From Loktanella atrilutea (GTDB lineage: Bacteria; Pseudomonadota; Alphaproteobacteria; Rhodobacterales; Rhodobacteraceae), in the NCBI RefSeq assembly GCF_900128995.1, contig NZ_FQUE01000003.1, forward strand, positions 310,001-374,000: DNA of 64,000 nucleotides, written 5' to 3'. Shown piece by piece: positions 54,788-63,154 of the stretch (positions within the stretch are counted from its first letter, which is position 1; each line of letters begins with the position of its first letter). A program made the position numbers and the translations under genes. The notes under the pieces were generated by a model. That model worked only from the letters and a program-made list of their open reading frames with translations, was not told where the DNA came from and made no database searches.

Positions 54788-56460
54788 CAGCGCCGGTGGA
54801 CGACGCGCCCGCGATCTTCTTTCACGCTGATGCGATCGAGGGCGAGGGCAGGGATCTGGTGGGGCGCCGGTCCGCCGGTCAGTCGTTCCTGCGCGGGTTC
54901 CTGACCCATGTTCCGGGGGCGACGGTGAATGCCGTGGTCGAGACCAAGGCAGCCGGCGACGCCTTTGCCGAGACCGTCGCGGCGCTGGGCGAGAGCCGGC
55001 CCGTGCAGACCTGGCCGCTGCGGGGCGAGGCGGATTTCACGCGGGCCGGCACGGTGTTCTTTCCCGGCCCCGGCTATCTGACGGCGGCGTGGCAGCGGCA
55101 GCGGTTCGGGGCGGATCGCTGCAGTCTGGTGGGGATCACCCATACGGTGTCGACCCGGCGGGTGATCGAGGGGCTGCACAACCTGATGCTGACCCCGGTC
55201 GAGGACTGGGACGCGATCATCTGCACCTCTCGCGCTGTGCAGGGCGTCGTGGCGCGCCAGCTGGAGGCGGAGGCGGATTTCATCCGCGACCGGTTCGGTG
55301 CGACGCGCGTGCCGCTACCGCAGCTGCCGGTGATCCCGCTGGGGGTGCATGCGGCGGATTTCGCGCCGGTGCCCGGCGCGCGGGACAGGATGCGTGCGCG
55401 GTTCAATGCACCCGAGGACGCGCTGGTCGTGATGACGATGGGGCGCCTGACGAGTGTCGAGAAGGCGAACCCGGCACCGCTGTTCATCGCGTTGAGCCAA
55501 GTGGCGGCGCAGGTCGGGCGGCCGGTGCATCTGTGGATGGTGGGCTATGCCACGCGGCCCGAGGAGGAGGCGCTGCACCGGGACGGGGCGGCGGCGCTGT
55601 GCCCCTCTGTCGCGGTCCAGGTCATCGACGGACGCGAGGCGGACGTGCGGCGGCACATCTGGGCTGGGGCCGATATCTTTACGCTGCCGGTGGACAACAT
55701 ACAGGAGACCTTCGGCCTGGTGCCCGTCGAGGCGATGGCGGCGGGGCTGCCGGTGGTGATGCCGGATTGGGACGGCTTTCGCGATACGGTACGTCACGGT
55801 CAGACCGGTTTTCTGATCCCGACGCGGATGACCGGGGGCGGGCACCGGATCGGGCGCGATATTGCGGCGCGCTTCGCGGATGGCACGGATGGATACCTGC
55901 AGCATCTTACGCTGATGCAGCAGCAGACGCAGATCGACATCCCGGCCTATGTCGCGGCGATCAAGGCCCTCGTGGACCCCGCGCTGCGGGCACGGATGGG
56001 GCGGGCGGGGCAGGCCCATGTCGCGGCGACACTGGACTGGTCGGCGGTCATCCCGCGATATCTGGAGCTGGGGGCCGAACTGGCAGCGCGGCGCCGGGGC
56101 GTCACGCTGCGGCCGCCGCTGTCGCCGATGCAGATCGACCCGTTCGACCTTTACGGCCGCTATCCCACGGACCGGCCGGACGGCGACTGGATCCTTGCCA
56201 GCCGCCGACCGCTGGACGAGGCGGGGCTGGCCACGCTGGATGCACTGAACGGGCGCGCGCTTTACCGGCGGTCGCTTCTGCCGGCGGCGCGGATCGTGGC
56301 GCTGGCGCAAGCGATCGCGGACCACGGCCCGCTGTCGGTGACAGAGGCGGCCGGGCACATCGGCCTGCGGGTCGATCTGGCGATCGGTGCGGCGCTGTTC
56401 CTGGCAAAGTACGATTACCTTTCAATTGCGCCGCCCGGAACAAATTCGAGCCCCAATTAA
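54784..56460 (+). CDS. Glycosyltransferase, GT4-like, with C-terminal extension
   Basis: A 558-residue GT-B enzyme. The donor-binding region is visible: VMTMGRLTSVEKANP, then ETFGLVPVEAMAAGLPVVMPD, containing the E-x7-E of retaining GT4 enzymes (split as ETFGLVPVEAMAAG). The N-terminal half has ITHTVSTRRVIEGL and IICTSRAVQGVV, like starch/sucrose-type transferases. About 120 extra C-terminal residues have no clear match. GTG start overlaps the upstream gene. The acceptor is unknown. Confidence 0.82.
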   Translation: MTAPVDDAPAIFFHADAIEGEGRDLVGRRSAGQSFLRGFLTHVPGATVNAVVETKAAGDAFAETVAALGESRPVQTWPLRGEADFTRAGTVFFPGPGYLTAAWQRQRFGADRCSLVGITHTVSTRRVIEGLHNLMLTPVEDWDAIICTSRAVQGVVARQLEAEADFIRDRFGATRVPLPQLPVIPLGVHAADFAPVPGARDRMRARFNAPEDALVVMTMGRLTSVEKANPAPLFIALSQVAAQVGRPVHLWMVGYATRPEEEALHRDGAAALCPSVAVQVIDGREADVRRHIWAGADIFTLPVDNIQETFGLVPVEAMAAGLPVVMPDWDGFRDTVRHGQTGFLIPTRMTGGGHRIGRDIAARFADGTDGYLQHLTLMQQQTQIDIPAYVAAIKALVDPALRARMGRAGQAHVAATLDWSAVIPRYLELGAELAARRRGVTLRPPLSPMQIDPFDLYGRYPTDRPDGDWILASRRPLDEAGLATLDALNGRALYRRSLLPAARIVALAQAIADHGPLSVTEAAGHIGLRVDLAIGAALFLAKYDYLSIAPPGTNSSPN

Positions 56461-56538
56461 CCGCATATTGACCACGGACGGTTCAATCCGGACAGTGCGC
56501 CGACACGGTTTCAACGTGGGCGGCAAGGGGCATCGGCA

Positions 56539-57324
56539 ATGCGGCTATCGGTCAATTTCGAAAATACCCAAGGGACGGACCCGGGGCGCGGGCCGGTACA
56601 GGTCGGCTGGTTCCTGAACCAGCGCAAGGCCGGGATCGTGTATTTTCCCCCCGAGCGGGTGCGGTCCGCCGACATGAACAGGACCCATGCGAAAAGCGCC
56701 AGCCGCTGCCCGGCTGTCATCAACATGGAAAGTCGCTACTTCATGGTGCGCTGTCCGTTCGATCTGAACCTTGGTTTCACGCGTGACAAGGACGGCAAGC
56801 CGGCGGTGCGCAACCTGAACGGCGACATGTCGGGGATTCGCGGCAACAAGCTGCGCGAGAAGCTGCACATCACTGCGGAACACGAATGGCGCTATCCGGG
56901 GGTGCCGACGATCCAGCTGGAACTGCCCTATGTCTTCATTGCGGACGAGCCGGTCTACATGAGTCAGGTCGCACCGTTCCTGCACTACAGCAAGACGCCG
57001 CTGCCGGGCACGATATTCGGCGGGCGGTTCCCGATCAACGTCTGGCCGCGACCGCTGATGTGGGCCTTCGAATGGGCCGACATCGAGAAGCCGCTGAAGG
57101 TGAACCGGGGCGATCCGCTGTTCTATTGCACCTTCGAGGTGGTGCCGCAGGACCGGTCCGTCGTCGTGTCCGAGGTCGAGGTGACGGAGGAGCTGACGGA
57201 CTACATGGACCTGATTTCCGGCGCGGTGAACTACGTCAACCAGACGTTCTCGCTGTTCGAGGCGGCAGAGGCGCGACGCCCGGCCAAGCTGGTGCAGCCG
57301 ATCAAGCGCAACAGGACCGACTGA
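56539..57324 (+). CDS. Conserved protein of unknown function
   Basis: A 261-residue soluble protein with no signal or membrane segment. Recognisable blocks are RCPAVINMESRYFMVRCPFDLNL, which I give as FMVRCPFDLNL, then YPGVPTIQLELPYVFIAD, FGGRFPINVWPRPLMWAFEW and KVNRGDPLFYCTFE. It resembles proteins found beside FkbM and prolyl-hydroxylase genes in glycan loci and marine phages, but I cannot name a function. It starts 78 nt after the GT4 gene and ends 5 nt before the TPR gene, so it belongs to the same transcript. Confidence 0.65.
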   Translation: MRLSVNFENTQGTDPGRGPVQVGWFLNQRKAGIVYFPPERVRSADMNRTHAKSASRCPAVINMESRYFMVRCPFDLNLGFTRDKDGKPAVRNLNGDMSGIRGNKLREKLHITAEHEWRYPGVPTIQLELPYVFIADEPVYMSQVAPFLHYSKTPLPGTIFGGRFPINVWPRPLMWAFEWADIEKPLKVNRGDPLFYCTFEVVPQDRSVVVSEVEVTEELTDYMDLISGAVNYVNQTFSLFEAAEARRPAKLVQPIKRNRTD

Positions 57325-57329
57325 GGCCG

Positions 57330-58685
57330 ATGGCGGAGGATCTTGCCACATTGCGAAAGGCCGCATCCGACGCGCACCGGGAGGGCCGGATCGCCGAGGC
57401 GGTGACCGCCTATGCCCGCTATCTGGCGGTGGCTCCGGGGGATGCGGGGATGTGGTCGAACCTTGGCGTGTTGCACCGCCGGGCGGGGCGCCACCTGACG
57501 GCGCTGCGGGCGCATACCCGCGCGCTGGCGCTGGACCCGGAGGGGACGGGGACGATGAACAACGCGTCGAACGTGATGTCGGACATCGGCATGTATGACG
57601 AGAGCATCGCGCTGCGGCGCCGGCTTCTGGCGCGCGATCCCGACGACCGGGTGCATCTGGCGATGGTCACCCGCTGCCTGCGCGGCAAGGGCGCCTATGC
57701 CGAGGCCATCGCCTGGGCCAAGGATGCGCTGAAACGCCTGCCGGGCGATCCGGAGTTACGGATGCAACTGGCCTTTGCCCAGCTGGGGGCCGGCGACTAT
57801 GCGGCGGGACTGCAGAGCTATACCGCGCGCTGGGAGGCGGGCGAGCTGCAGCCGCGCAGCCTGCCGTTTCCCGAATGGCGCGGCGAGCCGCTGGAGGGGC
57901 GGACCGTGGTCGTGCTGCCGGAGCAGGGGTTCGGCGACGCGGTGCTGTTCGCGCGGTTCCTGCCGGTGCTGGCCGGGCGGGGCTGCCGGGTGGTGATGGC
58001 GGTGAAGCCGCCGCTGCTGCGCCTGCTGCAGGACGTCGCCGGGGTCCACCTGATCGTCGGGGCGCTGCCGCCCGACATGCCGGTCGATTACTGGGTCAAC
58101 ATGATGGACCTTGCGGCGCTGCATTTCGCCGAAGACAGCCGGATACCGCCGCCGGCGACCCTGCACGTGCCGGATGACAGCGTGGAACGGGCGCAGGCGC
58201 TGGTCGCACCGCACGCCGGCCGGCTGAAGGTCGGCGTGGTCTGGACCGGGTCGGTGACCTATCGGGGCAATGCCTTTCGGTCCTTCAGCCACCGTGACGT
58301 GATGCCGTTGACTGACATTCCGGGGGTGCAGCTCTTCTCTCTTTACAAGGGGCCCGAGCTGGCGGCCTATCAAGCGGACGGCAGCGATGCCTTCATCATC
58401 GACACCGGCAGCACGGAACGCGACTTTGCCGATACGGCGGCGATGATGCGGGCCTGCGATCTGGTGATCACGTCGGACACGGCCACCGCCCATATCGCGG
58501 GATCGCTGGGCGTGCCGGTCTGGTGCGTCCTGCACTGGGACGCGTTCTGGATCTACACCCACACAGGAGACAGCACACCATGGTATCCACAGATGCGACT
58601 GTTCCGGCAGCACTGGCCGCTGGACTGGGGCGGGGTCATGGCCGACGTGGGTCAGGCGTTGCAGGAACGCGGGGCCGCGGCGTGA
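57330..58685 (+). CDS. TPR protein with GT-B/GT9-like glycosyltransferase domain
   Basis: About 451 residues. The first 170 hold four or five TPR units (ATLRKAASDAHREGRIAEAV..., GMWSNLGVLHRRAGRHLTAL, AYAEAIAWAKDALKRLPGDP). The C-terminal part reads VVLPEQGFGDAVLFARFLP, GVVWTGSVTYRGNAFRSF and ACDLVITSDTATAHIAGSLGVPVW, the pattern of heptosyltransferase-like or O-GlcNAc-transferase-like domains that glycosylate proteins. The ATG at 57330 follows GGCCG; start chosen because upstream sequence belongs to another gene. Substrate may be flagellin, given the neighbours. Confidence 0.8.
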   Translation: MAEDLATLRKAASDAHREGRIAEAVTAYARYLAVAPGDAGMWSNLGVLHRRAGRHLTALRAHTRALALDPEGTGTMNNASNVMSDIGMYDESIALRRRLLARDPDDRVHLAMVTRCLRGKGAYAEAIAWAKDALKRLPGDPELRMQLAFAQLGAGDYAAGLQSYTARWEAGELQPRSLPFPEWRGEPLEGRTVVVLPEQGFGDAVLFARFLPVLAGRGCRVVMAVKPPLLRLLQDVAGVHLIVGALPPDMPVDYWVNMMDLAALHFAEDSRIPPPATLHVPDDSVERAQALVAPHAGRLKVGVVWTGSVTYRGNAFRSFSHRDVMPLTDIPGVQLFSLYKGPELAAYQADGSDAFIIDTGSTERDFADTAAMMRACDLVITSDTATAHIAGSLGVPVWCVLHWDAFWIYTHTGDSTPWYPQMRLFRQHWPLDWGGVMADVGQALQERGAAA

Positions 58686-59083
58686 CCGGCATCATGGTCC
58701 CCACCTCGCCGGGCGAGCTGATCGACAAGCTGACGATCCTTGCCCTGAAGGCCGAAAAGATGACCGATGCGGGCAAGCTGACGCATGTGCGACACGAACA
58801 GCGCGTCCTGACCGAGATCGCCGACGATGTCCTGCCGCGCAGCGCCGCACTGGGCGAGCTGTGGGATGCGCTGCTGGAGATCAATGGCGATCTTTGGGCG
58901 ATCGAGGACGACATCCGCGCCTGCGAGGCGCGGCAGGATTTCGGACCCGCCTTCGTTGCGCTGGCGCGGGCGGTCTACATCACCAACGATGAGCGTGCGG
59001 CGATCAAGAAGCGGATCAACCTGCTGCTGGAGTCGGAGATCGTCGAGGAGAAGTCCTATTCCACGCCGGGGACGGAGGGGTGA
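58682..59083 (+). CDS. DUF6165 protein
   Basis: A 133-residue helical, acidic protein starting with GTG. The family opening is IMVPTSPGELIDKLTILALKAEK, which I give as VPTSPGELIDKLTILALK, followed by NGDLWAIEDDIRACE and YITNDERAAIKKRINLLL. DUF6165 genes commonly accompany TPR/GT genes, as here. It overlaps the TPR-GT gene and the FkbM gene by 4 nt each, so it is tightly coupled. Function unknown. Confidence 0.8.
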   Translation: MTGIMVPTSPGELIDKLTILALKAEKMTDAGKLTHVRHEQRVLTEIADDVLPRSAALGELWDALLEINGDLWAIEDDIRACEARQDFGPAFVALARAVYITNDERAAIKKRINLLLESEIVEEKSYSTPGTEG

Positions 59084-59853
59084 CGTCAGCGCTGCCGGAC
59101 CGTATCGCCGCGGCGCGGCGCGACCTGCAGGCGGTGCGCGCCGAACTTGACGCGGCCCTGCAGACCGAGCGGACGCGGCGCCGCGGTCCCCTGATGCGGA
59201 TGCTGCACGAGGTCGAGGGGATGCTGACCCCGGGCTATGCCTATGCGTCACAGGCGGGGCAGGACCGGGTGGTCGAGCGTCTTCTGGGTGGCAAGCGGGG
59301 CGGCACATTCCTCGATATCGGGGCCTACGACGGAATTACTGGTTCAAATTCGCTGTATTTCGAGCGCGTTCTGGGTTGGACCGGCGTGCTGGTCGAGCCG
59401 GTGAAACAGCACCGCGAAACGGCAGAAATGTGGCGCAGCAGCCCTTGCCTGCCCTATGCGGTGGCCGATGCGGACGGCACCGCCAGCTTCATCGCCGTGA
59501 CCCGCGGCTATACCCAGATGAGCGGTCTTGCCGCGCAATACGACGACACGATGCTGTCGCGCGTGCGCGCCGATCCGCGACACGAGGAGGACCGCATCAC
59601 CGTGCCCACGCGGACGCTGAACGCGATCTTCCGCGAATGCGGGCTGTCTTCCGTGGATTTCGTCTCGCTCGATATCGAGGGTGGCGAGATGGCCGCACTG
59701 GCCGCCTTCGATCATGTCGCGCACCGGGTCGACGTCTGGGCGATCGAGAACAACACCGGCAGTTCCGACCTGTCCGCGCTGATGCGCAACAAAGGCTACA
59801 ATCTGGCGGAATTCTGCGGCGTGGACGACATCTATGTCCGCAAGGATCTGTAA
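59080..59853 (+). CDS. FkbM family methyltransferase
   Basis: A 257-residue SAM-dependent methyltransferase. The cofactor motif is FLDIGAYDGITGSNSLYFER, given as LDIGAYDGITGSNS, followed by GVLVEPVKQHRE, TLNAIF and VDFVSLDIEGGEMAAL, the FkbM pattern. It likely O-methylates a sugar. The N-terminal 60 residues are a charged coiled helix. It ends the glycan run. GTG start overlaps the DUF6165 stop. Confidence 0.88.
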   Translation: MTSALPDRIAAARRDLQAVRAELDAALQTERTRRRGPLMRMLHEVEGMLTPGYAYASQAGQDRVVERLLGGKRGGTFLDIGAYDGITGSNSLYFERVLGWTGVLVEPVKQHRETAEMWRSSPCLPYAVADADGTASFIAVTRGYTQMSGLAAQYDDTMLSRVRADPRHEEDRITVPTRTLNAIFRECGLSSVDFVSLDIEGGEMAALAAFDHVAHRVDVWAIENNTGSSDLSALMRNKGYNLAEFCGVDDIYVRKDL

Positions 59854-59885
59854 ACCGGGTTGCATCGGATTGCGCGATTAACACC

Positions 59886-59905
59886 GCGTTCAGGCGCCTG
59901 AACGC
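59886..59905. repeat. 20-nt perfect palindrome after fkbM
   Basis: GCGTTCAGGC followed directly by its reverse complement GCCTGAACGC. It lies 33 nt after the FkbM stop and 35 nt before the motB stub. It could form a cruciform, a weak terminator or a dimeric-protein site. Confidence 0.6.
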
Positions 59906-59940
59906 ATCCCTCGTGCCGCGTCAACACGAGGATCAGACCC

Positions 59941-60039
59941 ATGGCAGCCCACGGCAATCAACCGATCATCATCAAGCGCAAGAAGGTCGTGAAAGGCGGT
60001 GGTCACCACGGCGGGGCCTGGAAGGTGGCCATGTTTTAA
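59941..60039 (+). pseudogene. motB: N-terminal stub of flagellar motor gene motB
   Basis: The ATG at 59941 opens 32 codons that read QPIIIKRKKVVKGGGHHGGAWKVA in order, given as IIIKRKKVVKGG and HHGGAWKVA. This is the conserved cytoplasmic start of MotB, directly before its membrane helix (AYADFVTAMMAFFLLMW in homologues). Here it goes on MF and stops (TAA 60037-60039). GAGGATCAGACCC supplies a ribosome site. The TM helix, plug and OmpA-like domain are not found up to 60240. The simplest reading is a deletion that removed most of motB; a short functional peptide is less likely. No other reading frame downstream restores MotB. Confidence 0.7.
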
Positions 60040-60240
60040 ATCCTTTCGCGACAGCATTTTGCTGATCGCCATGTGGGGAAATCACCCCAGTTGTCGGGGC
60101 AGGGACACGTCATTCTGACGCTGGTTTCCGCATCTTCGGCGGCGAGATCATCCGTTTTGGATGTGATCTTGTTGCCCGTTCCACTCTCAACAGCGCGTTA
60201 ATGGCGCTACGAAAGTTCGGCACAATTTGAACGAAACCGT

Positions 60241-60588
60241 TCAGGCCTTGCGTTCGAGCGTGTCCGGACGTTGCGCGACCGTTTGACGGTCGCCGCCAGC
60301 GGTATAAACGCTTAGCCCGTTCCGCACCGCCCGCAGGGCGCCAAGCCTTTGTTGGGCTGCCGTGATGCCGTCCATTGCGGCTGCCAGTAGGCCCGCGTTG
60401 CGATTGAGGTCGCGGGTGATTCGGTCGATCAGCTGAGGGTTCCGCGGGTGGACCCGAATATCCTCGACCAAGACAAGTTTTTGCGCAGCAAATGTAGGCA
60501 GCGCGGTCAGATCACCTGTGCGCAGGGCTGCTCGTTCCTCTTGCAGCAGGGCCAACAGCGCGTCTTCGGTCGGCTTACGCATGGGCAT
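60241..60588 (-). CDS. FlgN-like flagellar export chaperone
   Basis: A 115-residue, mostly helical protein. It opens with LLALLQEERAALRTGDLTAL and has KLVLVEDI, then RNAGLLAAAMDGITAAQQRL and a terminal GLSVYTAGGDR, the layout of FlgN/FlgN-like chaperones that deliver FlgK and FlgL. Sequence similarity in this family is low, so position beside flgJ and fliK carries weight. Two ATGs (60588, 60582) are possible; both overlap flgJ. Confidence 0.7.
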   Translation of the reverse strand: MPMRKPTEDALLALLQEERAALRTGDLTALPTFAAQKLVLVEDIRVHPRNPQLIDRITRDLNRNAGLLAAAMDGITAAQQRLGALRAVRNGLSVYTAGGDRQTVAQRPDTLERKA

Positions 60589-60868
60589 GCGCCTTCATCG
60601 CGTTGAACAGCGATTCGGCCAATCCGATGCCGCCGGCCGCGACCATGTTCTCGGCCTGCGCGTCACGCAAGAATGACGCGAACCCTTCTTCGCCCTCACC
60701 ACCGCCGAATGCCCCGCGAGTGGCATCTAAACCGGCAGATTTCAACATTTCAGACAAAAAGGTCGCTTCCAGCTTTTTGGCCGCGGCGAGGAGACGGGCA
60801 TCATCGGTCAGGGGCGACGCGGCCGTCTTGGGCGGCACGGCGGCGGGCATAACGGGGATCGGTGTCAT
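60575..60868 (-). CDS. flgJ: Rod-binding protein FlgJ (N-terminal domain type)
   Basis: A 97-residue protein. It has KKLEATFLSEMLKSAGLDATRG and GGIGLAESLFNAM, the rod-capping motif of FlgJ, given as EATFLSEMLKSAG. It lacks the muramidase domain of enteric FlgJ, which is normal for alphaproteobacteria. The gene is divergent from fliK across about 105 nt and overlaps the flgN-like gene. Confidence 0.85.
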   Translation of the reverse strand: MTPIPVMPAAVPPKTAASPLTDDARLLAAAKKLEATFLSEMLKSAGLDATRGAFGGGEGEEGFASFLRDAQAENMVAAGGIGLAESLFNAMKAHAHA

Positions 60869-60973
60869 CGGAACCTCTGATATCGCATTTTTTCCGTTGT
60901 GCCCGAGAGCAGTAAAAATTTTCGTAACCTTATTGAGCCAAAAGGGATGCGTTCACGACAGGAAAGTCACGCG

Positions 60974-62467
60974 ATGCAGATTCCCTTGGTCTTATCGACC
61001 GCCCCTGGCCCGGTTCGGGGACAGGTGACGGACGCGACATTGCCGACAGGGGATCTCGGGAATGATTTCGGAGGGGTCATGGCGATGCTTCAGGCAAGGA
61101 CCTGCGAATTCGATCCCGGCAATGCCGAACGTGCGGCGGAGGAGTCCGACACCAAAGACGAGTCTGATGAGGCGGAAGGACGCTGCACTGACGAACCGGC
61201 TCCTTTTGAACGGCCTGTTGATGGAGCGAGTTGTTTGGGTCTCGATGGCAGGACGACCGACGGTGCCATCTCTACTTTGATCGCCTTGCCGATGGCGCGT
61301 CGATCCGGCGTAGCTTTTTTGCCTAAGAGTACGGTCATAAACGGACCTGAACTGAAAGCTGACTTGAAAATTCTGCCGAATGATTCGCAAAGCGTTGCGG
61401 GATGGTCGAGAGGTAATGGAGTTGACCTCTCGCAAACGTCGCTCAAGGCAAGCGCCTCGATACGTTTTGTATCTGGCGACGAGCCGGTCCCAGGGGGGGC
61501 GGCGGTGCAAACGGCCGATCCGAAGGCCGCTGCAGCTGTCGTTCCGAGCGTCCAGGCAGCGCGCGCCGGCGGCCCGCTGTCTGCTGCGGGTCCGGTGGGT
61601 CCAGACGTTGAACCGACACAGCTTGCAAGCGAAGCGATACATACTGGACTTACGGGTGACGATGTCTGGCTGTCACGCGTACCGGCTGAAGCAGAATCGA
61701 AGCCTCTCGGAAATCAGTCAGCAGTATTGGACCAAAAGGCATTCGTGGATCAGCTGCGACTGAGGGGCGGTGCGCGTAAAGGACAACACCAATCAGCGGA
61801 GTCGATCGGGGATGGTGGACGCGATGGAGCCCGCCCATTGGAATGGCGCGATGGTTCGATGGCTGGCAAAGACATCGCGCATTCGGGGCCCGTCGTACGG
61901 GCGGCACCGGTCCTGCGGGGGGCAGCAGTCGTGCTGACGGACTTGTCAGCCAACTTGTCGGACGTGGAGGCGATGGAATTGCTACCGACCTCTGGAGGTG
62001 CTGAGAGGTCACTTAACGTGGCACCGGCCGATACCGGACCAAATCGACCGCAGACTCCGTTGCTGGCACAGCATGTCGCACGGCAGATGTCGGTGTCCTT
62101 GCATCGGCAAGGGGAGGGAACGACAGAGGTTGCGCTTGATCCGGTGGAGCTGGGTCGCGTCCGGATGAGAGTGACGGTCCTTGACCAAACCGTCACGATG
62201 GTGGTGGTGGCGGACCGTCCAGAGACGGCCGATCTGATGCGGAGACACGTCGATGTGCTGCAGCAGGAGTTCAAGGGCCTTGGCTATACTTCTGTCACAC
62301 TCGCATTCGGGAGCGGGCAGGACAGGTCGGCCGCGGGGTCTGGCGGGCGTGCTGTGCCGGAGGGCGGGCTGCTCGAAGGGACAAGCAGCGACGAGGCTGT
62401 TTCCGCGGTTCCTGTGAGGCCGCCTCCCCGGCTGACCGTCGATGGCAGTCTTGATTTACGACTTTAG
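60974..62467 (+). CDS. fliK: Flagellar hook-length control protein FliK
   Basis: About 497 residues. The first 370 are low-complexity and poorly conserved. The C-terminal Flg_hook domain reads LAQHVARQMSVSLHRQGEG, EVALDPVELGRVRMRVTV and ADLMRRHVDVLQQEFKGLGY, with the PxELG motif. FliK measures hook length and switches export specificity. ATG 60974 has AGGAAAG upstream; an ATG at 60947 is an alternative. Base composition is lower in GC than most of the window. flgD follows after 12 nt. Confidence 0.88.
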   Translation: MQIPLVLSTAPGPVRGQVTDATLPTGDLGNDFGGVMAMLQARTCEFDPGNAERAAEESDTKDESDEAEGRCTDEPAPFERPVDGASCLGLDGRTTDGAISTLIALPMARRSGVAFLPKSTVINGPELKADLKILPNDSQSVAGWSRGNGVDLSQTSLKASASIRFVSGDEPVPGGAAVQTADPKAAAAVVPSVQAARAGGPLSAAGPVGPDVEPTQLASEAIHTGLTGDDVWLSRVPAEAESKPLGNQSAVLDQKAFVDQLRLRGGARKGQHQSAESIGDGGRDGARPLEWRDGSMAGKDIAHSGPVVRAAPVLRGAAVVLTDLSANLSDVEAMELLPTSGGAERSLNVAPADTGPNRPQTPLLAQHVARQMSVSLHRQGEGTTEVALDPVELGRVRMRVTVLDQTVTMVVVADRPETADLMRRHVDVLQQEFKGLGYTSVTLAFGSGQDRSAAGSGGRAVPEGGLLEGTSSDEAVSAVPVRPPPRLTVDGSLDLRL

Positions 62468-62479
62468 GAAGGATTTCGC

Positions 62480-63154
62480 ATGACGACAGTCACACAGGTA
62501 CAGACGCCGCCCGCGATGGTCACGGCGGCGAATGCGACAGCCATGGCTGGGGCCGGTAGCAATATCAGTGCCGACTTCGAGACGTTTCTGAAAATGCTGA
62601 CCGTTCAGATGCAGAATCAGGATCCGCTCAACCCGGTTGATTCGTCCGATTATGCGACGCAGCTTGCGACATTCTCGGGCGTCGAACAGCAGGTGCAGAC
62701 CAACGATCTTCTGCGCGCGCTGACCGGTCAGATGAATACAGGCGGCCTTGCGCAACTGGCGGGGTGGGTCGGTATGGATGCGCGGGCAGCGGTGCCTGCA
62801 TTCTTCGACGGCGCACCGGTGACGGTAGTACCGAACGTGCAACGTGGGGCCGATGCAGCGCAGCTCGTCGTGCGGGACGGCGATGGCAACGAAATACAGC
62901 GACTGCCGATTCCGACGGACAACACGCCTGTCACCTGGGCAGGAGTGACGACGGACGGTGGACCGCTGCCGCGTGGATCCTACAGCTTTGCCACCGTCAG
63001 CATCGCTGCAGGCAAGGTCGTGGCCGAGGAGCCGTCGGAAATCTATGCCCGCGTGACCGAGGTTCAGGTCGCGGGCGGGGTCAATACATTGGTACTGGCC
63101 GGGGGGCGAAGCGTCCCGGCGTCGCAGGTTACCGCCGTGCGGGAGCCTTCCTAG
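62480..63154 (+). CDS. flgD: Flagellar hook-capping protein FlgD
   Basis: A 224-residue hook-assembly scaffold. The conserved N-terminal signature is FETFLKMLTVQMQNQDPLNPVDSSDYATQLATFSGVEQQ, here cited as FLKMLTVQMQNQDPLNP and ATFSGVEQQVQTN. The C-terminal half has the FlgD Ig-like region (PITDNTPVTWAGVTTDGGPLP type). AAGGA precedes the ATG. Its TAG stop shares CTAG with the stop of the convergent ubiB gene. Confidence 0.93.
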   Translation: MTTVTQVQTPPAMVTAANATAMAGAGSNISADFETFLKMLTVQMQNQDPLNPVDSSDYATQLATFSGVEQQVQTNDLLRALTGQMNTGGLAQLAGWVGMDARAAVPAFFDGAPVTVVPNVQRGADAAQLVVRDGDGNEIQRLPIPTDNTPVTWAGVTTDGGPLPRGSYSFATVSIAAGKVVAEEPSEIYARVTEVQVAGGVNTLVLAGGRSVPASQVTAVREPS

